From Haloparvum alkalitolerans (GTDB lineage: Archaea > Halobacteriota > Halobacteria > Halobacteriales > Haloferacaceae), in the NCBI RefSeq assembly GCF_050122995.1, contig NZ_JBNLIA010000013.1:75018-139017 (forward strand): a stretch of 64,000 nt of DNA, written 5' to 3'. Below, piece by piece: positions 1-7,440 of this stretch. Each line of letters starts with the position of its first letter. Positions within the stretch are counted from its first letter, which is position 1. The position numbers and the translations under genes are program-made. Under the pieces are notes generated by a model. The model did no database searches. It saw only the letters and a program-made list of their open reading frames with translations, and was not told where the DNA came from.

Positions 1-1056
1 AGCCCTCGACCGCTCGCAGCTTCTCAGCGGGATATCCGCGCTCTCCGCAAAGCCCGCGCGGATAGGGCCCGTCTGAGAAGCTGCGACCGGCCTCGCCCTT
101 TCAGTCCGCCAGGAGGTGGTTTATGAAGTCAGTCGTCGCAGTCGGTTGCTCGGTGATCGCCATGCCGGCTGTCGAGGTGAGCGTGGCCTCACGCCACCCC
201 AGCCTCAGCCGCCCGCGGCCTCCGCGTTGCTCCGGCCACGGGCGGGCTTCCCTCGCGCGCGTCACTCGCGCGGCGGGCGAGAGGCAAGCTCTCGCTGCTC
301 GCAGGCGTGCAGTGGCGCGCCTGCGACGCCGGACGTGGGACAGCCGGCGGGGCGACGCACTGAGCTCGGGACTAAAAGGTTGCACTCACGGCGGGAGTTC
401 TGCGTGATCCGCGAAAAACGTTCACCCGCCGGCGGTGCGGTCGCGGTGGCGTGCTGTCGGCGCGCGCCGCGGCGACCGCTTCGCGTGTCGCCGCGACCGC
501 GCGAGGGAGGTGGCCGCGTGGCCGCATGTGGTGCGGTTTCGCGGCCACGCGGCCGCCGAGGCTGGGGAGGTGTGAGGCTGCTGGGCGGTGCTGTGCGGGA
601 CGGGGCTGAAAGGAGCAGCCGGCTCGATCCGGCCCCGGCGCCTCAAGCACTCGCGGCGGGCGGTGTCTCCAGCGTCGCCGTGAGCGCGGTGGGGAGCGAA
701 CGGCGGCTCGAAAATCTCCGATTTTCGGCGCGCTACCGCACGCTGGAGGCTCGCGAGACGCGGTTTGTCTCGCCAAGCGGGGAGCGAGGAGCGCAGCGTG
801 TGTCGCGTTCCCGCGAGGAACGAGCGGGAGCCCGTGAGTCGCAGCCCGGCAGCCCGCCACTGCAGGCAGCCCGGACCGTCTCACGACGGCCGGATCGAGC
901 CGGCTGGGGCTTTCTGGGTGTTACTGTCCCGAGCACCAGGATCGACAGCAGTGTCAAAAACGTCGTCCAGAGAGCCGGCTGGGGCTTTCTGGAGGTCGCT
1001 GTCCAGAGCAGCAGGACCGAGAGAAAAATCGGAGCATCAGCTCACCTAGCGGAGAT
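1..1056. repeat. Dispersed non-coding element A, copy 1 (left end cut by window edge)
   Basis: This 1-kb stretch before the decarboxylase gene has only overlapping arginine- and proline-rich frames on both strands, so I call it non-coding. Blocks recur in the same order at 34413-35190: GGTTGCTCGGTGAT near 143, GCGTGGCCTCACGCC at 181, GCACTCACGGCGGGAG near 381, GATCCGCGAAAAACGTT at 406 and GCAGCCGGCTCGAT near 615. It ends with two copies of a GCCGGCTGGGGCTTTCTGG tail, around 900-918 and 975-993. Stems at 209-220/234-245 and 509-525/541-557 are kept in copy 2 with different sequence. It could be a structured RNA gene or a non-autonomous mobile element. I do not recognise the family. Confidence 0.75.
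14..86. repeat. Long nested hairpin inserted in element A1
   Basis: The arms TCGCAGCTTCTCAG (14-27) and CTGAGAAGCTGCGA (73-86) are perfect 14-bp inverted repeats. Inside them 28-31 pairs with 68-71, and TATCCGCGC (33-41) pairs with GCGCGGATA (56-64), leaving a 14-nt loop. In total 27 base pairs form with only small bulges. In element A2 the flanking sequence (ACCGCTCGC then CCTTTCGGTCCGCC near 34432-34450) is continuous, so the hairpin looks like an insertion into copy 1. A small palindromic mobile element or a folded RNA domain are both possible. Confidence 0.8.
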
Positions 1057-1177
1057 CCCCTCTAGGGACTTTTTGAGCGCTTCTGACTCGATCAGCAGGA
1101 TCGCCACCTTCGACCACCACGCATCGATCGTCCGGGTTCCGCAACGACTAATCCCCCGCCGGTCGCCTTTCGGCGTA

Positions 1178-2176
1178 ATGAGCATGAAGGCCACCGCGCG
1201 AGCCCACCCGATCCAGGGGCTCGTCAAGTACCACGGGATGCGCGACGAGGACCTGCGACTCCCGTACCACGACAGCATCAGCCTCTGTACCGCGCCGACC
1301 GCGACCACCACGACCGTCGAGTGGCAACCGGACGCGGCCGAGGACACGTTCAAGGTTGGCGGCGAGGAGCTGGAAGACCGAGAGGCCGAGCGCGTCAAAC
1401 TTGTCACCGAGCACGTCCGCGAGCTGGCGGGGTTCGACCACCGCGTGCGCTTCGAGAGCGAGAACTCCTTCCCCTCGAACATCGGCTTCGGCTCCTCCTC
1501 GTCCGGCTTCGCGGCCGCGGCGATGGCGCTCGTGGAGGCGGCGGGCCTCGACATGACGCGCCCCGAGATCTCGACGGTCGCGCGGCGCGGTTCCTCCTCC
1601 GCGGCCCGCGCGGTGACGGGCGCGTACTCCGTCCTCGAGAGCGGCTACAACGACGAGGACTGCCGCGCGCGCCGGCTCGACGTGGGCGAGAGCGCGGACG
1701 GCTTCGACCCCGAGGAAGACCTCCGCATCGTCGCGGCGCACGTCCCGGCCTACAAGGAGACGGAGGAGGCGCACCGCGAGGCGGCCGCGAGCCACATGTT
1801 CGACGCGCGGCTCGCGCACGTCCACGAACAGCTCGACGCGATGACCGACGCGCTGCGCGAGGGCGCCTTCGACTCCATCTTCGAGATCGCGGAGCACGAC
1901 TCGCTGTCGCTGACCGCCACGACGATGACCGGGCCCTCGGCGTGGGTCTACTGGCAGCCGGAGACCATCGCGGTGTTCAACGCGGTTCGCGAACTCCGCG
2001 AGGAGGGCGTCCCGGTCTACTTCTCGACGGACACCGGCGCCTCCGTCTACGTCAACACGAAGGCGGGCTACGCCGACGAGGTCGAGAGCCGGATCGCGGA
2101 GATCGGCATCGACACCGACGTGTGGGAGGTCGGCGGCCCGGCCCGCGTCCTCGGCGCGTCCGAGGCGCTGTTCTGA
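1178..2176 (+). CDS. mvaD: Phosphomevalonate decarboxylase (diphosphomevalonate decarboxylase family)
   Basis: GHMP-superfamily enzyme of the mevalonate pathway that supplies the isoprenoid units of archaeal lipids. It is 332 residues, close to the family length. The N-terminus (HPIQGLVKYHG, with a basic and aromatic patch) and the glycine/serine-rich nucleotide loop FPSNIGFGSSSSGFAA near residues 100-115 are typical. The DTGASVYVN segment lies near residue 290. The haloarchaeal member studied in Haloferax decarboxylates phosphomevalonate to isopentenyl phosphate rather than using the diphosphate, and I infer the same here. The ATG at 1178 is favoured because a weak TATA-like CTAAT lies about 27 nt upstream. 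A second ATG at 1184 (MKATARAH) is possible. Confidence 0.93.
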   Translation: MSMKATARAHPIQGLVKYHGMRDEDLRLPYHDSISLCTAPTATTTTVEWQPDAAEDTFKVGGEELEDREAERVKLVTEHVRELAGFDHRVRFESENSFPSNIGFGSSSSGFAAAAMALVEAAGLDMTRPEISTVARRGSSSAARAVTGAYSVLESGYNDEDCRARRLDVGESADGFDPEEDLRIVAAHVPAYKETEEAHREAAASHMFDARLAHVHEQLDAMTDALREGAFDSIFEIAEHDSLSLTATTMTGPSAWVYWQPETIAVFNAVRELREEGVPVYFSTDTGASVYVNTKAGYADEVESRIAEIGIDTDVWEVGGPARVLGASEALF

Positions 2177-2219
2177 GGGCGTTCTGAAGCCGTTTCGAGC
2201 GCGTTTCTGAAGCCGCGAC

Positions 2220-3170
2220 TCAGAGCCGATCCCGGACGTCCGCGGCGAGGTCGACCATCGCCTCCTCCGCGGTGTCGACGCGGTCGGTCAGACTCAGAAA
2301 GCCGTGCGCCATCGCCGGGTAGTGACGGTGCTCGACGGACACGCCGGCATCGGAGAGCCGCTCGGCGTAGCGCGTCCCGTCGTCGCGGAGCGGGTCGAAG
2401 CCGGCGGTCACGACGGTCGCGGGCGGCAGGTTGGATAAGTCGTCCGCGCGCAACGGCGAGACGAAGGGGTTCGCGGCGTCGACCGGGCTCCGGAGGTACC
2501 GATCGACGAACCACTGCATGTCCGCCCGCGTCAGCAGGGGGCCGTCGGCGTTCTCGCGGTAGGAGGAACTGTCCGTGCGCGCGTCGGTGACCGGGTAGAT
2601 CAGGAACTGTCCCGCGATGTCGGGGCCGTCGAACTCGCGGGCGTGCAGACACGCGACGGCAGCGAGGTTCCCGCCCGCGGAGGTGCCCGCGACGCCCAGC
2701 CGGTCGGGGTCCGCGCCGAAGGCCCCGGCGTTCTCGGCGACCCACTCCAGGGCCGCTGCGGCCTCGTCGGCCGCGACCGGGAAGGGGTGTTCGGGCGCGA
2801 GCCGGTAGTCGACCGAGACGACGACCGCGTCCGCGCGGTCGGCGAGGCGGCGACAGACGCCGTCGATGGAGTCGAGCGTCCCGAGCGTCCAGCCGCCGCC
2901 GTGGAAGTAGACGAGCGTGCGGGCGGGCTGGCCGTCGGTGTGGGCGCCCTCCGGCTCCGGTCGGTAGACGCGAACCGGGACCTCCCCGTGCGGCCCGTCG
3001 AAGGCGAGGTCGCGCACGAGCCCCATCGCCGGCGCGTCGCCGCCGGAGAACACCTCGTCCTCGACGCGGCGCGCGGCGTCGACCGACAGCTCGTGCCACT
3101 CGGGGACGCCCTCGGCCTCGATCTCCTCGATCACCGTCGCCAGCTGCGGGTCGAGCGAGTCTGCGCGCAT
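2220..3170 (-). CDS. Alpha/beta-hydrolase esterase, hormone-sensitive-lipase type
   Basis: A 316-residue cytoplasmic carboxylesterase. The oxyanion-hole motif HGGGW is at residues 90-94, and the nucleophile elbow GTSAGG (161-167) puts the catalytic serine at 164. DYRLAPEHPFP follows the HGGG motif as in HSL-family esterases. The acid FDPLRDDG and the catalytic histidine in AMAHGF lie in the last third. There is no signal peptide. The substrate cannot be read from sequence; short-chain esters are usual for the family. It is divergent from the XPB helicase gene and shares a 50-bp intergenic region with one symmetric TATA-like core. Confidence 0.9.
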   Translation of the reverse strand: MRADSLDPQLATVIEEIEAEGVPEWHELSVDAARRVEDEVFSGGDAPAMGLVRDLAFDGPHGEVPVRVYRPEPEGAHTDGQPARTLVYFHGGGWTLGTLDSIDGVCRRLADRADAVVVSVDYRLAPEHPFPVAADEAAAALEWVAENAGAFGADPDRLGVAGTSAGGNLAAVACLHAREFDGPDIAGQFLIYPVTDARTDSSSYRENADGPLLTRADMQWFVDRYLRSPVDAANPFVSPLRADDLSNLPPATVVTAGFDPLRDDGTRYAERLSDAGVSVEHRHYPAMAHGFLSLTDRVDTAEEAMVDLAADVRDRL

Positions 3171-3189
3171 GTGCCCACCGAGACGGTGA

Positions 3190-3200
3190 TTCTTTAAAAG
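3190..3200. promoter_or_regulatory. Shared bidirectional TATA element between esterase and XPB
   Basis: TTCTTTAAAAG has the symmetric core TTTAAA, centred near 3196. That is about 26 nt from the esterase ATG (3170, minus strand) and about 25 nt from the XPB ATG (3221, plus strand). The spacing fits leaderless transcription in both directions. No other AT-rich element exists in the 50-bp gap. Confidence 0.6.
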
Positions 3201-3220
3201 TCGGTCGCCCAGATCGAACG

Positions 3221-4570
3221 ATGACGGTCCGGCTCACCTACGAGGACGGCACGGTGCGCGTCGACGCCGACGCGGTCGACGAGCCGCTGCCGCCGCTGCC
3301 GGGCGTCGAGGAGGACCCCAGAACCGGCGACCGGCGCGCGCCCGCGTACCGGTACGCCGCCGTCTCGAAGGCGCTCGAGGTGGCGGGGCTCACGGTCGAC
3401 GACCGCGTGCTCGACCTCCCCGAACTGGACCTCTCGACGGGCTACGACCTGCGGGAGTACCAGCGCGAGGCGCTCGCGGCGTGGCGCGACGCGGGCGACC
3501 GCGGCGTCCTCGAACTGCCGACCGGCGCCGGAAAGACGGTGATCGCCATCGCCGCGATGGTCGAACTCGGCGTTCCGACGCTGGTCGTCGTTCCCACGGT
3601 GGACCTGCTGGACCAGTGGCAGCGGGAACTGGAAGCGGAGTTCGACGTGCCGGTCGGTCGGTTCGGCGGCGGCGAGCAGCGCCGCGAGCAGATCACGGTC
3701 TCGACGTACGACTCGGCGTACCTCAAGGCCGAGGACGTGGGCGACGCGTTCGGATTCGTCGTCTTCGACGAGGTTCACCACCTCGGCGGGGAGGGGTTCC
3801 GCGACGCCGCCCGCCTGCTCGCGGCGCCCGCCAGACTCGGCCTCACCGCGACGTTCGAGCGTCCCGACGGCGCCCACGAGACGGTCGCGGACCTGGTCGG
3901 CGACCGCGTCTACGCGCTCGAGGTTGACGACCTCGCCGGCGACCACCTCGCCCCCTACGACGTGCGCCGGATCGAGGTCGAGTTGACGCCAGCGGAGCGC
4001 GAACGCTACGAGGAGAAGCAGGGAACCTTCGTGGACTACGTCCGCGAGGCCGGGATCACGTTCACCAGCGGGAGCGACTACCGCGAACTGGTGATGCGCT
4101 CGGGCAACGACCCCCGCGCCCGCGAGGCGCTGCTCGCCAAGCAGGACGCCCGCGAGATCATGATGAACGCGGAGCACAAGCTCCGCGAACTGGCGGACAT
4201 CCTCGAGGAACACGCCGACGACCGCGTCATCGTCTTCACCGCCCACACCGACCTCGTCTACCGGCTCTCGGACCGCTTCCTGATCCCGGCGATCACGAGC
4301 GAGACGGGCGCCGCGGAGCGGCGGGAGGTCCTCGAGCGCTTCCGGGACGGTACCTACTCGCGGATCGTGGCCGCGAACGTCCTCGACGAGGGGGTCGACG
4401 TGCCGGACGCCAACGTCGCGGTCGTCCTCTCCGGGTCGGGCAGCGAGCGCGAGTTCACCCAGCGGCTCGGCCGGATCCTGCGCCCGAAGGAGGACGGCGG
4501 CCGCGCGACGCTGTACGAACTGGTCAGCGCCGAGACCGCGGAGGAGCGGGTCGCTCAGCGTCGGCGGTGA
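3221..4570 (+). CDS. xpb: Archaeal XPB/Rad25-type DNA helicase
   Basis: Superfamily 2 helicase of 449 residues. An N-terminal damage-recognition-like region (1-70) is followed by Walker A PTGAGKT near residue 100, the DEVHH box near 183 and the LTATFERPDG motif. The C-terminal helicase lobe ends with ANVLDEGVDVP and the arginine-finger motif QRLGRILRP near 414. Archaeal XPB unwinds and reworks DNA with the nuclease Bax1, probably in a nucleotide-excision-like repair reaction. Bax1 lies 0.6 kb downstream (5182-6690) on the same strand, which supports the assignment. It starts 50 bp from the divergent esterase. Confidence 0.9.
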   Translation: MTVRLTYEDGTVRVDADAVDEPLPPLPGVEEDPRTGDRRAPAYRYAAVSKALEVAGLTVDDRVLDLPELDLSTGYDLREYQREALAAWRDAGDRGVLELPTGAGKTVIAIAAMVELGVPTLVVVPTVDLLDQWQRELEAEFDVPVGRFGGGEQRREQITVSTYDSAYLKAEDVGDAFGFVVFDEVHHLGGEGFRDAARLLAAPARLGLTATFERPDGAHETVADLVGDRVYALEVDDLAGDHLAPYDVRRIEVELTPAERERYEEKQGTFVDYVREAGITFTSGSDYRELVMRSGNDPRAREALLAKQDAREIMMNAEHKLRELADILEEHADDRVIVFTAHTDLVYRLSDRFLIPAITSETGAAERREVLERFRDGTYSRIVAANVLDEGVDVPDANVAVVLSGSGSEREFTQRLGRILRPKEDGGRATLYELVSAETAEERVAQRRR

Positions 4571-4613
4571 GGTCGCTCCGGCGGAGGAGTACGGTTGGGG
4601 GCCGGCAGGGCGA

Positions 4614-5027
4614 TCAGGACTCCACCTCGGCGAACGCGCTCCCGTTTCTGTCGAACGTCTCGTAGTCGACCGGCACGGACAGCTCGACCGTCTCGGAGCC
4701 GCCGGCTGGGACCGTCACCGGCGCCGTCTCCTCGTGGTCCTCGTCGGGGACGCTGACGCTGACGACGACCGTCCCCGAACGCTCGTTGGTCGCGTCGTTG
4801 GCCACCGTCACCGTCACGAGGAGTTCGCCGTCGCCGTCCTCCGAGAAGGCGAAGTCGCTCACGTGGAGTCCGGGGTCGCGCCCGTCGGACTCGGAGGGGT
4901 CCTCGGACCGCGCGTCCTCTTCTCCCGGCGGGTTTCTGGGCCCCGAGGGGGCGGCCTCGGAGACGCAGCCGGACAGAAGGACCGCGCCGATCCCGAGGCC
5001 GCCCGCTATCGCGTCCCGTCGTCGCAT
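4614..5027 (-). CDS. Small secreted lipoprotein with CARDB-like domain
   Basis: A 137-residue protein beginning MRRRDAIAGGLGIGAVLLSGC. The twin-arginine start, short hydrophobic segment and lipobox LLSGC indicate Tat export and lipid anchoring at the cysteine near residue 21. A low-complexity acidic and serine-rich linker follows. The mature part (LLVTVTVANDATNERSGTV, then PVTVPAGGSETVELSV) resembles an Ig-like or CARDB beta-sandwich. Start codons further upstream would destroy the signal peptide. It lies between xpb and bax1 on the opposite strand. The function is unknown. Confidence 0.8.
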   Translation of the reverse strand: MRRRDAIAGGLGIGAVLLSGCVSEAAPSGPRNPPGEEDARSEDPSESDGRDPGLHVSDFAFSEDGDGELLVTVTVANDATNERSGTVVVSVSVPDEDHEETAPVTVPAGGSETVELSVPVDYETFDRNGSAFAEVES

Positions 5028-5150
5028 GCGCGTATCGTTCCCGCGTGCAACCATAGGCGTTGTCCTGCCGGTCGGGACGTCGTCGGCCCGCTTCCCACGA
5101 CGGCCGCGGGACCCGCCAGCGCTCGCCTCCGCCCGCCTCGCATCCCGGCG

Positions 5151-5160
5151 CCTTTTATCC
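5151..5160 (+). promoter_or_regulatory. TATA box of bax1
   Basis: CCTTTTATCC is centred about 27 nt upstream of the bax1 ATG at 5182, the spacing expected for a leaderless transcript. It suggests bax1 has its own promoter, even though xpb lies upstream on the same strand. Confidence 0.5.
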
Positions 5161-5181
5161 GACGGCCGCGAACGACGGACG

Positions 5182-6690
5182 ATGCTGCGAAAGGACCTCC
5201 TGCGTGTCTCGCGTTCCGGGGGCGGGTATCGCCCCGAGTTCGTCGGTCGGGAAGCCCGGCCGCTCGCGGCGCGCGTGCTCGGGACGTTCGCGGAGGCGGT
5301 CGGCGAGACGCGGGCCGAACTCGACGACCGGCTCGACGCGCTGGAGGCCGACGCGGACGACTTCAAGCTCGTCCGCGGACTCGCGTCGCTGGCCGAGCGG
5401 GACGCCGCCTTCGAGACGCGCGCGCCCGTCCCGCCCGAGCGCGCTCGGCGCGTCGCGTTCGAGACGGCCGAGGCGGTCGGCGTCGTCACCGAGTCGGACC
5501 GCGAGACTGCGGTGGGCCGGGCGGCCGACCGGCTCGGGGTCGAGCCGGACGCGGTCGAGGCCTCGCTGTACGCCGACCGCGACGCCAACGAGGTGCTCGC
5601 CGGGTTCGACCCGCGATGGGACCCCGACGGCCTGATCGAGCAGTACAACCTCTCGCTCGCGCAGACGGCGCTGTTCGACGCGACCGAGGTCCGCGTCCGG
5701 TCGGCCGACCCGAAGGCGCTCGTCTCCGCGGTCAAGCGGCTCCGGCTGATGTACGAAATCCGGAAGACAGACGCCGGCCGGGAAGTCGTCGTGACCGGCC
5801 CGGACGCGCTGTTCCGCCGGACCCGGCGGTACGGAACTGCGTTCGCCCGACTGCTCAGAACCGTCGCCGCGGCCCCGGAGTGGCGCCTCGAGGCGACCGT
5901 CGACGACCGCGGGACGGAGCGCCTGCTGACGCTCTCGGACGGCGACGTCTCGGTTCCGGGCGTCGAGCCGCTCGCGGAGCCGAGCTTCGACAGCGGCGTG
6001 GAGGCCGAGTTCGCCGGGCGGTTCCGGGCGCTCGACCTCGACTGGGAGCTCGTCCGCGAGCCGGAGCCGCTCGAAACCGGAAACCGGGTAATGATCCCCG
6101 ACTTCGCGTTCGACTACGCGCACGCGGACTTCCGCGTCTTCTTCGAGGTGATGGGGTTCTGGACGCCCGCCTACGTCGAGAAGAAGCTCGACCAGCTCGA
6201 CCGGCTGGAGGACGTGGAGATGGTCGTGGCCGTCGACGAGAGCCTCGGCGTCGGCGAGGAGATCGCCGCCCGCGACCACCGCGTGGTCTCGTACGCGGGC
6301 GACGTGCGCGTCAAGGACGTGGTCGACGTGCTCCGGGAGTACGAGGCCGACCTGCTCGCGGACGCGGCCGCGGCCCTCCCCGAGTCGATCGTCCCGGACG
6401 CCGACGCGGTGACGCTCGCCGCCCTCGCGGACGAGTACGGCGTCGCGGTCGACGCGATGGAGCGGCGGGAGTTCCCCGACCACGAGCGCGTCGGACGGAC
6501 GCTCGTCAGGCCGGCGCTCCTCGACGAGTTGCGGGGTCGGATCGAGCCGGGGATGGACCTCGGTGCGGCCGAGGAGGCCCTGCGAGACGCGGGTATCGAG
6601 GACGCCAGCGCCGCGCTCTCGCGGCTCGGCTACCGGGTCGCGTGGGAGGGGCTTGGCGGCGGAACCGTCCGCGAGAAGGACGACGAGTAG
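5182..6690 (+). CDS. bax1: Bax1 nuclease, XPB partner (DUF790 family)
   Basis: A 502-residue member of the DUF790 family. The start MLRKDLLR and a following glycine-rich segment are typical. The nuclease core near residues 303-335 carries the conserved run IPDFAF, then FFEVMGFWTP and YVEKKLDQL, the acidic and lysine residues of a PD-(D/E)XK-like fold. Known Bax1 proteins bind XPB and cut at the edge of the bubble it opens. Here bax1 follows xpb on the same strand with only an opposite-strand lipoprotein gene between them. The last 130 residues are a less conserved helical region. Confidence 0.88.
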   Translation: MLRKDLLRVSRSGGGYRPEFVGREARPLAARVLGTFAEAVGETRAELDDRLDALEADADDFKLVRGLASLAERDAAFETRAPVPPERARRVAFETAEAVGVVTESDRETAVGRAADRLGVEPDAVEASLYADRDANEVLAGFDPRWDPDGLIEQYNLSLAQTALFDATEVRVRSADPKALVSAVKRLRLMYEIRKTDAGREVVVTGPDALFRRTRRYGTAFARLLRTVAAAPEWRLEATVDDRGTERLLTLSDGDVSVPGVEPLAEPSFDSGVEAEFAGRFRALDLDWELVREPEPLETGNRVMIPDFAFDYAHADFRVFFEVMGFWTPAYVEKKLDQLDRLEDVEMVVAVDESLGVGEEIAARDHRVVSYAGDVRVKDVVDVLREYEADLLADAAAALPESIVPDADAVTLAALADEYGVAVDAMERREFPDHERVGRTLVRPALLDELRGRIEPGMDLGAAEEALRDAGIEDASAALSRLGYRVAWEGLGGGTVREKDDE

Positions 6691-6730
6691 AACGGCGAGG
6701 GATGGTCGCTCGTCGACCGCCCGCGGGCGT

Positions 6731-6872
6731 ACCCTTTTGTCCGATAGCGCGCCACTCGCCCCGTGACCTGACGACGCGCCGCGCAGCGGGCCACTCGGTC
6801 GGTGCGACACGTCGCCGCGCGGACTCGCTCGGAGGCCCACCACCGGCTCCATCCCGTGTCGCCTGTTCGCCA
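6731..6872. repeat. Dispersed structured element C, copy 1
   Basis: About 140 bp lying 40 bp after the bax1 stop. It matches 22141-22298 closely: CCCTTTTGTCCGATAGCGC at the left, CCCGTGACCTGACGACGC, GGGCCACTCGGTCGGTGCG, and CCGTGTCGCCTGTTCGCCA at the right. GCGACACG (6804-6811) pairs with CGTGTCGC (6855-6862). Between them sits a variable hairpin (6831-6837/6845-6850) whose sequence differs from copy 2. Conserved flanks with a variable paired stem point to a folded RNA or cruciform. The reading frames that cross it are not conserved as protein. Confidence 0.75.
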
Positions 6873-6909
6873 CCCTCGTTCGTCGGCGGCTCCGCGCGCC
6901 CCGCGTCCG

Positions 6910-7440
6910 CTACTCGGCCAACGACCCGAGGTCCTCGCGACTCCCCTTCGGCACGCGCGACCTGAGTTCGCCGTGCAGGTAGAGCCCGACGCCGATCGGC
7001 TCCGTCCCGCCCGCGATCTCGTGGGCCGCGATCAGGTAGCCCCAGTCGCCGTCCCACCGATCCAGCTCCTGGTCCTCGCCGGCCGCGAACCGGCGGGCCT
7101 CCTCGTCGTCCAGCACGACGACGTTCCGGGTCGCGTGACGCCCGAACCGCGAGGCGGCGCGCGTCGTCGGCTTCCAGTGTTCCTGTCGCGTCCGCAGGAA
7201 CGTCATCCCGATCGCCTCGATCCGGACGCCGTCCGGCGCGTCGCCGTTGTAGATCCAGATCTTCCCGGCGCCTTTCTCCCAGAAGGAGTAGCCGTCGAAC
7301 AGCGATGGGTCCACGCCGAACCGCTCGACCCACCAGTCGACGACCTCCTCGCGCGTCGCCCGTCCGGGAACCTCGCGCTCCGCCGCGGTCGCCGGCAGTC
7401 GGTCGAACCGGTGGCCGTCGTTGGTCGGCTCGTCGCTCAC
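6910..7440 (-). CDS. PUA-like partner of the NOP2-type RNA methyltransferase (DUF7122-like)
   Basis: A 176-residue protein with a GTG start at 7440, which overlaps the stop of the upstream methyltransferase gene by 4 nt (GTGA), so the two are translationally coupled. The pattern VDWWVERFGVDPSLFDGYSFWEKGAGKIWI and the C-terminal GVGLYLHGELRSRVPKGSR resemble the RNA-binding PUA-like domain fused to some NOL1/NOP2/Fmu RNA methylases. Here it is a separate polypeptide. I infer it delivers or orients RNA for the methyltransferase. The family name is from memory. Confidence 0.75.
   Translation of the reverse strand: MSDEPTNDGHRFDRLPATAAEREVPGRATREEVVDWWVERFGVDPSLFDGYSFWEKGAGKIWIYNGDAPDGVRIEAIGMTFLRTRQEHWKPTTRAASRFGRHATRNVVVLDDEEARRFAAGEDQELDRWDGDWGYLIAAHEIAGGTEPIGVGLYLHGELRSRVPKGSREDLGSLAE

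Noticed and set aside
116..1177. Long open frames in element A1, including an N-terminal extension of the decarboxylase to position 116
   Set aside because: Frames on both strands are open because of high GC; the translations are arginine/proline-rich and the extension is absent from the family. The conserved blocks shared with A2 do not keep a reading frame.
4734..6965. Long plus-strand frames overlapping bax1 in another phase
   Set aside because: Arginine-rich shadow of the bax1 frame, no family resemblance.
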